Below are positions 20,773 through 31,700 of a DNA stretch of 64,000 nucleotides, one piece after another. The notes beneath the pieces were generated by a model. That model was given only the letters and a program-made list of their open reading frames with translations. It was not told the origin of the DNA and did no database searches. Within the stretch, counting starts at the first letter, position 1. Each line of letters opens with the position of its first letter. The stretch lies in contig OX465112.1 in NCBI GenBank assembly GCA_949987565.1, forward strand, positions 14,384,951 through 14,448,950, given 5' to 3'. This stretch comes from Luidia sarsii (Eukaryota > Echinodermata > Asteroidea > Paxillosida > Luidiidae). The position numbers and the translations under genes were made by a program.

Positions 20773-21904
20773 CTTGTTAATCCTAATCTTGTCTTCACTT
20801 AGTACTCGATAGTACTCCGGTGTGCCTGCGTAATAGCGAGAGGCAGTTATCAGGGAGTCTGCTCTGGTGTCGGTATCCCCCAGTGCGCCGATATATGCCT
20901 CTGTTGGTGGTTGTTGCCGGTCCCATCATTGGCCACATGGGCGCCAACAATATTCCATAGGCGCGTATGGGCCTAATGCTCCGAACAAAAAACATACAAA
21001 CTCTACCCGTCACTGAGTTGCATGAGTCACGTATACGTATACTAAGTGAGACCTAGTGTAAGAGAAATATTGCATCATTTTTTTCTCAGTCTACTAAACT
21101 GTACCTCCACTGGGGATTTTAATGGATTTTTTCCCTCGTTCCCACACCCCAAAGCCACGTCTCAAGAAGCGATAATTGACCGATATATTGGAGGTCGACT
21201 GCTCTACGTGAGCAAAATTCACTAGGGTATAACGAGTCTTATAAGAAAAGAAATACACCCAGTTTGTTGAGAACAGAGAATCCCCACGAAAGTTGTTGAA
21301 ATGTAAACTAGCCATCCATCCTCGGACTAGCCATCATTTCTCTGCGTCACAAAGGTCCTTGTACTTGCTATTAGCCTCCAGGGGGCGCTGGAAGAGCTTC
21401 TACGAAGTGGTCCACTTGTGACCAAGACTACAGGGTCCTCTGCCAGATAGAAAGCTGATATCGTTCGTATCGAATCCCGCACTCAAGTAGTTTTGGCCTA
21501 CTTCGTGCCTTCTAATTTTGCCATACAGGATCAAAGGGTCACGGGACGAAATGTCCCGGCCAGCCTACAAACAGGTAGGTTATCGTCCGCCTCTGGGCTT
21601 TCTCATCGACAGTTTCTTGGGAATTCGAGGTTTTTGTTTTAGTTTTTTTTTTTTACTTGGATTCATGGACCTAGTGAAAACATCACGACAGATAAATTAC
21701 GGCCGTAAGCATTATGATCGATGCAAGTTGCAATAATAGGAATTAAAAGGTGGAGCCAAAGTCACGGCAAAGAAACGAAACAAGATTCATTTGGTGGTCA
21801 TGGAGTTGGCAACCTTATCACTTGGTAAACCCATAACTTTGTGTTCTTTTCACTGCTGAACTTTTTTCAGTCAGAGGAGCTATTACAATATGTACAAAGA
21901 ATGG
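20773..21904. other. non-coding stretch
   Basis: No gene recognised. It contains the CTCF-like word at 21375-21391, listed separately, and a poly-T run at 21642-21652. Confidence 0.5.
21375..21391 (+). promoter_or_regulatory. CTCF-like motif
   Basis: CCTCCAGGGGGCGCTGG differs from the CTCF core consensus CCASYAGRKGGCRSTR at one position. CTCF is conserved in bilaterians. Occupancy cannot be judged from sequence; a single motif can also occur by chance or inside a repeat. Confidence 0.35.
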
Positions 21905-22190
21905 TGTTGGTAGTGTTGCCACTCAAGGTAAAGGGCTTGGGAAAGATGGAGATAGAGAGGAACTCAGGAAGGCTGGACATTCCTTTTTAAAAAGGGCAAG
22001 ATCGTAGGCTGCTGGAATTCAGGAAGGAAGGAAGGGAATTCCAGAGAGAGGATGAGAGAGGCCGAATAACAATAGGGTAAGATTGAGTAGCATGCTAATT
22101 CATAAGGCATTCAGACTAATATAATGATAATACAAATAGTGTAATCTGCTTACTGACTTCAAGGACATAATATACAAATCTTGAAAAGAT
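21905..22190 (-). mobile_element. retroelement-like fragment with near-empty insertion site
   Basis: On the minus strand: GCAGATTACAC preceded by TCAGTAAGCAG-like words (about 22140-22165), then AAAAAGGAATGTCCA, CCTTCCTGAGTTCC, CAAGCCCTTTACCTTGAGTGGC. The last parts align with 23385-23495 plus 23859-23876 on the plus strand. The TCAGTAAGCAG word links it to family P. Confidence 0.7.
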
Positions 22191-22193
22191 AGC

Positions 22194-22410
22194 GACCCGT
22201 GTGCTAGCAAGGAACGCAGCATCTTATCCCCCGGGTGACGGGCTTCAGGAACGCCACCAAGAGGCCACACGATAACGGGGACGTCGTGGCGGCATATACG
22301 GGCTGGCGGACCGGGTTTTTGCCTCCGTGCTGAATGTGCAGGTGTACCGGGGTTCTCTCTTTCCCCCCTCGGCATCCATCCGATGACGGAAGGCTGGAAA
22401 TGGCTGCTGG
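22194..22410 (-). repeat. dispersed repeat E, copy 2
   Basis: Reverse-complement counterpart of 16172-16492, lacking that copy's roughly 100-base internal insert. On the minus strand it reads from AGCAGCCATTTCCAGCC to GATAAGATGC and TTCCTTGCTAGCAC. Confidence 0.8.
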
Positions 22411-23384
22411 GGACCTGTCATGTGCATTGATCAATTCACTCCGTCAAACAGATTTTCTTTTTTTCGTACATTGAAATTCGGGATTGCCAATACTATAATA
22501 GGCCCCTATTGCCCTTGCAGCGGACGGTTGAAAACCCGACTTTTGAGAGATCAAGCCTAAAATATATTTCTAAAAGCATGAATAATCAGTCGATGTTAAC
22601 ACATTATGGCTTTGATGAGCCAATCTGGTCAGTGTCACGAGTAAGGTAAAAATCAATTTCGAAAATTATAGACTGTTCGCGGCATGGGCCGAACACTGGA
22701 GGTTTCTCTTAAAATAATGGTCAATTTACCCATTTGCTCGGTTATTTTACCCATTTTAAGTCCAGTGCGGACGCGGCTTTACTTTAGTTTCGTTTATTCG
22801 TGGTCTATAGTTTATCTGGAACTCTCACAGGCGTGTGTCTGCCTTGTCTGCCGTCAGAGGTATCCCCGGATTTTTTTTTTTTTAGTCTGAGCGACCTGGC
22901 GCATGCAAGGGCCAGCGCAACAGCGAGCCACTGCTTCGGTACGGTATATGGCAACTCGTCTTCCACCTGGCCGGGTCGCGATTCTAAGTCCCCGCTAATA
23001 TGGCGAGACTGGAAGAGAGGTCCGACGCTCAAAAAATGCGGTCAAGCGAACCCAGCTTGCCCTCGGACAATTTGATTGCTGGGCAGGGAGCCTGGTCAGA
23101 GCCTGCTAAAGGCAAAATCTTCGGCCTTAATCTGTCAAGTAGACACGCTTGAATTCAGTCCCCTTTATTGCGGGAGAGCTATTTTGAAGGGTGGCCGTAG
23201 AAGGGTCTCGAGAGTGAGGATAATAGTGAGGGTACGGTGCAGAGGTCACTGCGCTGTATTCAAGATCTTGTTGTTAGACTAGGCCTACTGTGGGCTTGAG
23301 TCCAGCGATGTCAGGTATTCTGGTCCCGTGAACTCATCGCATAACTTACGACCAATCTCACCCACAAACTCTATCTGTCCATAG
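22411..23384. other. non-coding stretch, nothing recognised
   Basis: Poly-T run at 22870-22882. Overlapping open frames at 22684-23282 have no recognisable domain or conserved motif. Confidence 0.45.
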
Positions 23385-23876
23385 GTTTTTCCCAGTGCCT
23401 ACGATCTTGCCCTTTTTCAAAAGGAATGTTCATTCATATCCCCGGCCTTCCTGAGTCCCTTTCCATCACCTTCCTTTTCTAGCCCTTAAAAGGCCCAGTG
23501 CAACATTAAGAAGATCGGAAAAAATCGATGTCCACAGATTTCCTTCTAATTTACACAATTTGTAGATGGTCGTGATAGAATTCTCATGTTGAAATCGTAC
23601 GGTCTGGGATGCTGTACTTTTCGAGAAATATTCACTCAAACATCGACAAATACTCTATTACTCGCGAGTAATAAACTATTCCTCACACTACAGAACGGTG
23701 CGAAAACCGTGACGTTTTTTTTTTCCTTTTTCTACTTTCTCAGATTACCATTTGAACTAAAACCTTCGTAGGATTTCTTGTTCGGAATGCTTAATGGTGT
23801 AACACATATAGGCTGTGGCAATCTTTTGACCTTTACCAATGTTGTATAGGGCCTTTAACCTTGAGTGGCTTTTCAG
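23385..23876 (+). mobile_element. retroelement-like fragment interrupted by a family B MITE
   Basis: The left part (23385-23495: GATCTTGCCCTTTTTC, AAAAGGAATGTTCA, CCTTCCTGAGTCCC, TAGCCC) and the right part (from 23859: CCTTGAGTGGC) form one contiguous copy of the fragment at 21905-22190 (minus strand). The family B MITE at 23496-23858 sits between them. Confidence 0.85.
23496..23858 (+). mobile_element. TTAA-bounded MITE family B, copy 2
   Basis: Begins TTAAAAGGCCCAGTGCAACA and ends CAATGTTGTATAGGGCCTTTAA; about 360 bp. Aligns with copy 1 at 17310-17664 through TTCCTTCTAATTTACACA, GTAGATGGTCGTGATAGAAT, ACTCAAACATCGACAAATA and a central dyad (CTATTACTCGCGAGTAATAA). The host repeat reads TAGCCC-TTAA on the left and TTAA-CCTTGAGTGG on the right. 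This gives a TTAA duplication when compared with the uninterrupted copy at 21905-22190. Confidence 0.93.
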
Positions 23877-23912
23877 CCTTGTTTTGGGCGATTTGGGCGA
23901 AAAAATCGCTGA

Positions 23913-24020
23913 TCGGTGAGCGATGCACATACACCACTCGCCGGCCTATCACAACTTACGATGTGTTTATCCATCGTAAGTTGAGTTGCGGCGCATCGTT
24001 TATATACAGGCTTTGTGAAA
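23913..24020. mobile_element. short hairpin element H, copy 2 (one end degraded)
   Basis: CAACTTACGATG and CATCGTAAGTTG form a perfect 12-bp stem around a 7-base loop (about 23953-23983). The right end GGCTTTGTGAAA matches the other copies; the expected left TTTCAC end is not visible. On the reverse strand it aligns with the copy at 30745-30879. Confidence 0.72.
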
Positions 24021-24707
24021 TCCAGCTCTGCATAGTGTCCCTGCGCAAGACACTGTGGAACAGGACGTCTCCTCTCCACCAAAGAGCGCGTGGGCTACTG
24101 TGAGGGATTGTGCTTGATACAAAGAGTCATATGGTGGTTATATGATCCACCGAGAGATGGATCGATTCTAAGAATACTACGAGTGGCTCGATTTAAGGAA
24201 TAATCACGGTGAATTGGCCGCCGTATAAAAATGAGCTACCACGGAGAATACTGATTCAATTTTACCATCAGTAAATGGTATTGTACCGATTTTGATTATT
24301 GTATATGACACCCGTGTACCTGTGGCAGAAAATGTTTGGCGAAACCAGTTCGCCAAAAAGTTTGGTTTTATCAGATGTTGTGGGAGTTTCGGATTATGAA
24401 CCAGACAATTGTGAGAGTTGGCCCTCACGGGCCTATGTTGTCACTAGCCGGCAATTTTGCTCACCGTTGCTAAGAAGTTTGGTTATACATTCCCCAACTG
24501 TTTCCACAAGGTGAAGGCAGGATGTGTGATGAATGTCACTAATGGCCGTCATACAGAACCGCAGGCCTGAGGCACGAATGATTACAAATGGAGATTCAGC
24601 TATGGGTAGGAAGGCGTCAAAGTCATGTCTCTGATGAACGGTAATGGGTTAATGCATGCACTACTGGCCACGGTATGAGAGGCTATCGCACAGCCATAAA
24701 GATGTAG
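24021..24707. other. non-coding stretch, nothing recognised
   Basis: Short open frames on both strands without domains. CTCACGGGCC and similar words give no known motif. Confidence 0.45.
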
Positions 24708-25015
24708 TCTCATCCTCCTTCTCCTCATCCTTCTTCTCCCTTCCTTCCTCCTCCTCTCACTCCTTCTCTTCTTCGTCCTTCCCCTCCTCCTCTCTTCTCC
24801 TCCTCTCCTCCTTCCCGCCTCTTCCGCCTCCCCCTCTTCTTCCTCTCCCCTAAAACCCTCCCCTTCCTATCTTCCTCCTCCTCTTCCTCCCCCACTCCCT
24901 TTCCTCTCCTCCTTCCTTCCCTTCTCTTTCTGCTGCAGCCCCTACTCCCCTCTTTTCGTCCTCTACCTTCTCCTCTTTGTCCTTATCGTCCTCACCTTTC
25001 TTCCCTTCTCTTCAT
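24708..25015. repeat. TCC/TTC polypyrimidine tract, about 300 bp
   Basis: Nearly pure C+T on the plus strand (TCCTCC, CTTCTTCTCC, CCTCCTCTC). Such mirror-like homopurine-homopyrimidine DNA can form triplex (H-DNA). The open frame within (24656-24853) is a serine-rich artefact. Confidence 0.92.
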
Positions 25016-26693
25016 TCGGGCACGGACAGGATTCGGACTCTGGTTTCGTCTCTGTCATCAAACATCCTTCAGCGTCAAATTGAAGTGCTGTTTCCTCGTT
25101 CAAAAAATACTGGGTGGTAGCACTTTACAAGACTAACTATAGGGCCCTATAGTAAAGAAAATCATATATGAGACACGACCTTTCGTATACCTGCAGCTAT
25201 TTCATCACATATACTTGAAGACTAACATGGCTATAGGCCTTAGTACGCAGGCCCTACATGTTCCTCGTTCGGAACACATTAACGATCTCAATATATTAGC
25301 CAGAGGCACTTATCTTGATTCATTTCCTTAATAGGAGGTCTGGTACAGAGTTAAGTCTCAGCCTTGGGAGTGGGGATTGGTTTTTCAGGTGGTCCTCAGT
25401 CTGTATCCGCGATGTCTCTGCGTCGACTCGTACACGGCCTTTGCCCCCTTGCTGCTTTTGATCTTCTCCAGCAAGAAAGTGATTGCCCAAAATGCAGTCA
25501 TTGTGCGCCGACCTGACCCGAAAGGGACCACCGTCTGCTTCGCTGGTCCCCTCGTCTTCACAGGCGGTGCCAGGATACCGAACCAGGCCAATCTATGATC
25601 CGGATCCGGTTTGGAAAGAAGAAGAAGAAGAAAAACCACCAAAACCCGAACGCGTCAGTGAAAACAAAGTAGGCAAACATGCCCGGCTGTGCGGCCTTTC
25701 CAAGACGTCAATATTTCGGTCGCGGGACCAATGAGCCTGCCACCGGCATCCGTGATGAATCCCTCGGAGAAGTTTAGAAAGCGTCTGTACAGGTTGATAA
25801 ATGTAGCCACTCTCCCTCCCATTCGCCCCCACTAAGGCCCGCAGATAAATGATGAGACCGGGCAAATGCATGCCTGTATATACCTAAAATATTGATTATT
25901 GTCCTTCCATTTTTTATGCTGGCCGCACTGGCGGGGGCTGGGGGTTTGTTTTCCACCAAGTATCTTGCGGGGGTAGCTCTAATGGCTACGGAATCATTCA
26001 TCATCGAGGTTTTCAAGCGAAATTCGGGTAAGTGCCCAATGACAATACTTCAGAAACAAACTGGGGTTTTTTTCGGAGCTGAAAGGCAAGTTGAAATCAA
26101 CCCTTAAAAAGAGTCCCTGTGTTTGCTCAAATGCCTCGTCAGCGAACAAGAATCGAAACGTAGCAGATCTACAAAGTAGCACAACGTTTACTTTAGAAAC
26201 AAAAGGTCATAAGTAGTTTTGTAGTGATCAGTTCTTGTGACAAGAAAATTAATGGAAAATTGAATGTACTGTGAGTTTAATTTTGTAAGGACAGGACTAA
26301 TAAGCCCAATAGTTTGCTCACCAAAAGCATTTCAGCTGGCTAAGAAATACAAACAGACCAATGGACATTATTTACTCAGGCAGGCACAAACAAAATGAGC
26401 ATCAAACGAACATTCACGCAGGTCCCAATGTCTATACATCCGAGGTTGTCAGCAGGGCGTAGCAACGTTTGCTTACCGCCACACGGGAAGGCGTCTCCAC
26501 AATACTGCGCAGACTACAGCACAGTCAACACCCCTCGGCTTCGAATTCGACGAAAATAACGTACATACGTGGGATGCAATACGCGGAGCCTTTTGGCTGG
26601 CGGCCATGACGCCTGGAGTGACGCAGTGGGGGAGAGTAATGGAGTGTTTGTGGAATCACATTCTCCTCGACGCCAACATCATATTGTATATAT
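25016..26693. other. non-coding stretch, nothing recognised
   Basis: A (GAA)n run lies at 25617-25633. Several overlapping open frames (25377-26182) appear on both strands; one at 25892-26107 includes a short hydrophobic run, but no family is recognised. No gene called. Confidence 0.4.
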
Positions 26694-27169
26694 GTGACCC
26701 GGCACAGCGACATCAGGAATATCCCACCAAAACACTTTTCGAGTAAACAACGCCTGAAGTCAAAGTATCTTCTCAATTTGATAAAAAAAAAATCAATTTT
26801 TGTTTTTTTGTATTTTCGGAAAGTTAATGTAATGGAGGATATTATGCCCAAAGGATTTTTCCGAAATCCGTCTCTAAAAGTTGAAAAAAAACCCAAGGAT
26901 TTCGTTGGAGTGTTTGTGTACTGTTTTCATGAAAATGTAGAGTTCCTGCCTTTTTGAATGGCCGCTTTCGGGGAGTTAGAATGGCGCTGCTATATTGTGT
27001 CTGGTACCAAATGAATGAGCGAAGTCCCCTTGTGACTATTTACAACAAAGTTCACACGGAAATAATTTTGATATCATTTGAAAGCTAATGGTATACTCTT
27101 TCACGTCGTTAGCAAATCCCAAAATCTCAAAAGTGGGGGGTTATTCCTCATTATGCTGTGCCGGGTCAC
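26694..27169 (+). mobile_element. MITE family C (CCCGGCACAGC ends), copy 1
   Basis: Ends are GTGACCCGGCACAGC and GCTGTGCCGGGTCAC, a 15-bp perfect terminal inverted repeat. Inside each end lie AGGAATATCCCACC and the related GGTTATTCCTCATTATG. The body contains CACTTTTCGAGTAAACAACG, GAAAGTTAATGTAATGGAGG and GGTACCAAATGAATGAGCGA. Copies 2 and 3 are at 45072-45523 and 56766-57163 (minus). No protein is supported; recurring short open frames come from the repeat itself. Confidence 0.92.
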
Positions 27170-27409
27170 ATTATGTGTTTGTTTCCTTTGCACCGTTTCA
27201 AGGAAATGGAGGAGAAAGACACAGGCCTACCTATTCGGCACTGCCCCTTCCCGTCCTCTGGGGAGCTAGCGGAGGCAACTATACGCCAGTGCGTCTGGTA
27301 TGGTATCGGAGTAGGTTACCCGTGGTGGGAAGTGAGTTAGGTGTAAGGGCTTGGGGGAACACCTCGGTCTTGGACCCACATGCCGGCGAACGCAGGCCGT
27401 TTTCGAAAA

Positions 27410-27620
27410 GTAGGCTTGGGCTCGGGCTCAGGCTTTGTCTCTCTCTGACAAAACCTGGTAAAAAAACCAGGTTGTATTTTGTTTCCGAATTTGAAGTTTT
27501 GCTGGCTTGATGGGTACAGGGTATTCCCCACGAAACTTGGGCCAAACGCTTATTTTTTAGATGGCTGCGATGTTATAACGAGTAAGATAAAATACATGAG
27601 CCTGAGCCCGAGCCTAACGG
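27410..27620. repeat. inverted repeat with GGGCTC-rich arms
   Basis: The left arm GGCTCGGGCTCAGGCT (27417-27434 region) pairs with the right arm AGCCTGAGCCCGAGCC (27598-27615 region). Inside, AACCTGGT and ACCAGGTT form an 8-bp hairpin around A6 (27454-27475). Possibly a small foldback element of about 210 bp; no second copy seen. Confidence 0.7.
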
Positions 27621-28135
27621 CCGTAAATCCTGCAGACCATGATGCAGGTGGGCGTTTCCTGGGCAGGAGTGGGTGGGGACGGGGGGAAATGGGTGAGAGG
27701 GGGGTGAGAGATGACCCAGGAGGATTCGCCTCTGATATAAGACGGCGTCGTGCACTCATGGATCACCACACAGCATCACACGCATCACATGTCCTGCGCC
27801 CGACATCCTTCGCTCGACAGGAGGGCGCCTAGCTTTAGTGTGGACGCCTGTATGTGATGCATCATCGTCACCATTCATGTGGCTGTTGGTGGGGCATCGT
27901 AGTTCATGATTCAAATCGTGCTCTTGAAGAAGAGAAAGAATCCATGTAGTTTATAGGAGCTTGGTGTGGAGGTCGATAGGAGGTATAGGTTCGGATGCCT
28001 GTAAGATGAACATGGGATTGTACAATGCTAGATATAAATGTTGGACAGGGATTACTAGACCAATGGTGTCCGTACGCTCTGATCACTCATACCTATACTG
28101 ACCGGCCGCGATTTATTTTCCGTACCACATTATTT
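27621..28135. other. non-coding stretch, nothing recognised
   Basis: G-rich patch at 27660-27712 (GGGTGGGGACGGGGGG). No gene or repeat recognised. Confidence 0.45.
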
Positions 28136-28316
28136 GCTATGGGCCCATATGTTTGTGCACAAACAATTTACGGGGTGGGGGCAAGGGAGAGGGGTCTGTC
28201 CAGTTAAAGTTAAAGCTAGGGATAGGCTTTTCTGCACAGCGAATACGTGAACAATCTTAATAACCCGAGACTCATTTCTTCATACTTTGTTTGTGCACAA
28301 ACATATGGGCCCATAG
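28136..28316 (-). mobile_element. foldback element with doubly palindromic ends, copy 2
   Basis: Same ends as 5103-5384 (GCTATGGGCCCAT, then GTTTGTGCACAAAC) in opposite orientation, with GGGGTGGGGGCAAGGG and AGCTAGGGATAGGC near its left end matching the reverse complement of copy 1's right half. It is about 100 bases shorter in the middle. Similarity continues outside the left end (CCGTACCACATTATTTGC), so the true element boundary is wider. Confidence 0.85.
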
Positions 28317-28667
28317 GGAACATGTGGGCTGGCCGGCCACCCCAGGATCTGGGTAAGCTAACACCGTGTGCCTCAGCTGCATGTCCCAGCAAGCAGGTGG
28401 CTGTTCGGCGGATCGCTGAATCGGCCATCCCTTTGTCCCCGAAGCCAGCCCAATCGCTCACCGCTGTAACGATGTCACCGAGAGTAGCTAGCCAGACACC
28501 TTAAGCCACCTGGGGCTCATTGCATGCGACTCCTTTGAAGCCCACATCCAGTCTGGCCGTGCATCATCACCATCATTCATTCTGCTGCGAAGCAGGCAGA
28601 CTTCAAAGCTTCTCCAGACACTTCCATCCATCCATGGCCGGTGCTGCAATGGCATCTAGATTTAGCC
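28317..28667. other. non-coding spacer
   Basis: No gene. CATCACCATCATTCATT at about 28563 is simple sequence. Confidence 0.4.
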
Positions 28668-28811
28668 CGTGCGGGTGATTCGCAATAGTGCGCCCTCAAG
28701 AGTTTGCAATCGCCGTATCCAATCACAATGCGCGGAATCTGTCGACCCCACTGATCTCAATAATAAAGACTGGATAGGACACCGCGCATTGCTCGTGCAC
28801 AAAATACGCGG
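28668..28811 (-). repeat. dispersed repeat G, copy 1
   Basis: On the minus strand: TGTCCTATCCAGTCTTTATT, GGGTCGACAGATTCCGCGCA, TTGCAAACTCTTGAGGGCGC, GAATCACCCG. Matches 30501-30670 on the plus strand, 1.7 kb away. Element type unknown. Confidence 0.8.
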
Positions 28812-30500
28812 TCGAACAATGGCGGCGCGCAACGCTTCAGGAGGGTAGAGTTGTGGGTAACGTATGTTGGTGCGACCCTCTGCATAGTACCACTCCGTAA
28901 TCTGGCCGTACACACCACTGACAGTACCACACGAATGAGTGATACTCATACTCATGGGTGATACTGTATGTGTCTGCTTTTGCGACCCTTGGGTACACGG
29001 CAGAACTTAGTTTTTGGAAAAAAACGATGATTAGATGAGTAGGCCTAATAGGGCCTATATAAAAAAATCATAAAATTATACGTTTTCGAATCTATTATCT
29101 TTAATTTTTTCGAGCATATGCACAAATAACGCACGTTCTCGCTTTTGAAAGGGTGGGGGACGTATTAAGTCGTGAACCCCAAACACGACGGGTGGCGCTC
29201 TCACCTCCGACCCTTAAACTGAACAACTATAGGTAGCGCTTCGTTTATATATGGGGTTGAATCGAGTTGCCTTTTAGCCATGGTTATCGATGTGAAGAAA
29301 TCTAGTACGGTCCGAACATAGATCTGCATGCGCATGCGCGATAACCCTAACCCTAACCCTTTGTGTATACATTGAATGAAGTGTGTACCCCCACGCAGTT
29401 TTGTGGTCAAAAGTAGATTGAGTTCAGTACTCATGAATATTAACACTGAGTCGTCGTACCAGCGCATAATGATTGGATGGTTCTGAATAGTACTTGGACG
29501 AGCGAGGTGCACAACACAACACAAATTATTCTCGGCTGAGACGAGCGCCGACACTTCACAGGGTTTTTCCACCTACCAAAATACCAACAACCATTATCAC
29601 AATGGTTTTACCTAGATCAACAAAGTCAACCCTTTTCTGGGTTGGTCGAATGGTCGCACTCAAAAAACTTACGAATGCATTATCATCTAACGTAATTGAG
29701 GAGAATTTATAAATTTTACCGTCATAATCTTGAAACCTGGAGTCTTGGAAGTTTGGAACCTTGTTGAGATAATCCTGGCTTCCCGTCAATTCCAGAAAAC
29801 CATCTTTGAAAAACATAAAAAAGGACATTGAGTAGGCTATTATTAGTACAATCATGTAGTAGTATCTCAAACTTATTTGGATACTGTTACCAAATCATTT
29901 TTTTTTCTTCAAGGGGTGGATTCAGCTTTTGAGTGACCCAAATAACAGCAGTTGTCAATGATTACTTAAGTTATTAAAGTTATTCAGTCATTATCCTTCT
30001 TCCGAAGTTTGTAAATGGTGATAACAACCGTAGCCAAAGTAAAGGTAGGCCGGTGGCTATGCGGGGAGGGGGATAGGCTTGGCCTTCTACCGGAAAAAAT
30101 CCTTCTTCGAAGATTATTTTTTGGGCCTAAAATGTTAATGATTATTTGACCACTGCTGGAATCACAGGTCATAATTATGCCATAAATTAAAAATCTCACT
30201 CATCAATAAGGAGTATGCAGTACTGATGAGTCCATCAGGGCTAACCAACAACTTACTTGTGAAAAGTTATTCCTTTCTTACGGCTCATTTTTCCGTCCCT
30301 CTCCGGGCAATTCACTGCTGCACACGCTTTGAGCATTGTTATTTTCGAATTTTTATATTTTATTCGTGTATGTTTATGTTTTTTCAAAGGATGACTATTT
30401 GAAGGAAAAAAATGCGTTCACTTCTGTCAAATTTCCATTCAAATGTGTGTGAGCAGCAAAACCACACGTTCGTTTCTTACCCTCTTGACAAAACGCACAC
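28812..30500. other. AT-rich non-coding stretch
   Basis: No gene recognised. A minus-strand frame at 29556-29870 with a hydrophobic start and end is open for 104 codons, but I recognise no family. CAATGGCGGCGCG near 28816 resembles a YY1-type word. The interstitial telomere-like repeat is listed separately. Confidence 0.4.
29342..29360 (-). repeat. short interstitial telomere-type repeat
   Basis: TAACCCTAACCCTAACCCT, three units of the (TTAGGG)n complement, directly after GCATGCGCATGCGCG. Too short to mark a chromosome end. Confidence 0.85.
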
Positions 30501-30670
30501 GCGGACGCGTATTTGACGCGCTGTCCTATCCAGTCTTGATTATGGAGATCAATGGTTCACCCTTTCCAGATGTGCATTGGGTCGACAGATTCCGCGCATT
30601 GCATGCTTGTGATTGGCCAACGCGTTGCAAACTCTTGATGAGGGCGCACTATATTGTGAATCGCCCGTAA
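30501..30670 (+). repeat. dispersed repeat G, copy 2
   Basis: Plus-strand partner of 28668-28811, slightly longer because of an extra segment (about 30550-30577) before GGGTCGACAGATTCCGCGCA. Confidence 0.8.
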
Positions 30671-30744
30671 TGTCGGTGTTTCCCAACAGATTCTGCATAA
30701 TTTATAACGTAGGGCAGGAATGATCTTTGTCCTACAGGGATGGT

Positions 30745-30879
30745 TTTCACAAAGCCTTACGATGCCTCGTAACTCAACTTACGATGGATAACTCATCGTA
30801 AGTTGTGATACACCGTACGATTTCTGTGCATCGCGCATCGTCTTGCGATTGATGCTAACTTACGATGGGTTTGGTGAAA
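30745..30879. mobile_element. short hairpin element H, copy 3
   Basis: Ends TTTCACAAAGCC and GGTTTGGTGAAA are inverted repeats. The internal 12-bp perfect stem CAACTTACGATG / CATCGTAAGTTG has a 7-base loop. Several further ACGATG/CATCG words give additional pairing. This is the best preserved of three copies. Confidence 0.8.
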
Positions 30880-31190
30880 TCGACTGCTAGTCTCCGTTTG
30901 CCAGGTGGTGGAATGCAGAAGGCATATCTTCTGCGAATTTCGTCATCAAGAAACAAATTTGTTTTGACCGGACAGAGTTGACAAGAGGCTCGGTGTTGGT
31001 GGCGGGCATGAATGTTTGCATGACTATAACCTGGTCATGAGTGTGTTTGATGTATGGCAGTGAACGCCCACCCAGTATTCTATGGACGATCATATAGTGT
31101 TGGCATAATTCATGCAGGACAGCCTGTCTCCGATTGTGCAACACGAAATTGGGAATCAATTTTCCTCTCTTGATTCGTGGATTCGGAAGA

Positions 31191-31700
31191 CGCCTTTCAT
31201 ATTTAATGTCGTCAGTACTCCCGTCAGACAGTCCGTGCATTCATCAGTTCATTACTGGATGTGTTTTCCAAATGCAGACGCATTTTAAGAACTTGAAGGA
31301 CCATTAAACCCACGCTTCGTTATTCTGTGCGTAGACTGTAGACATATCTTTCACCAGACCCATTGTTGGTTATTCGGAAGACGCCTTTCATAATTCATTT
31401 CGTCAGAACGAAATGTATTTATTTTCCACATGCAGACGCATTTTAAGAACTTGCAGGACCATTAAACACACGCTTCGTTATTCTGTGCGTAGACTGTATA
31501 ATTTAGACATATCTTTCACAAGATTCATTGTTGGTTATTCGGAAGACGCCTTTCATAATTCATTTCGTCAGTACGAAATGCATTTGTTTTCCGCATGCAG
31601 ACGCATTTTAAAAGAACTTGCAGGTAAAGCCACGCTTCGTTATCATTTTGGTGCAGACTGTAGACACATCTGTCACAAGATCCATCGTTGATTATTCTTG
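31191..31700. repeat. tandem repeat of about 160-180 bp, three units
   Basis: Units start ATTCGGAAGACGCCTTTCAT at 31191, 31372 and 31537. They share GCAGACGCATTTTAAGAACT, CACGCTTCGTTATTCTGTGC, GTAGACTGTA and a CATATCTTTCAC segment. Units 2 and 3 share CATTTCGTCAG, with an ACGAAATG complement forming a small hairpin. Confidence 0.88.
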
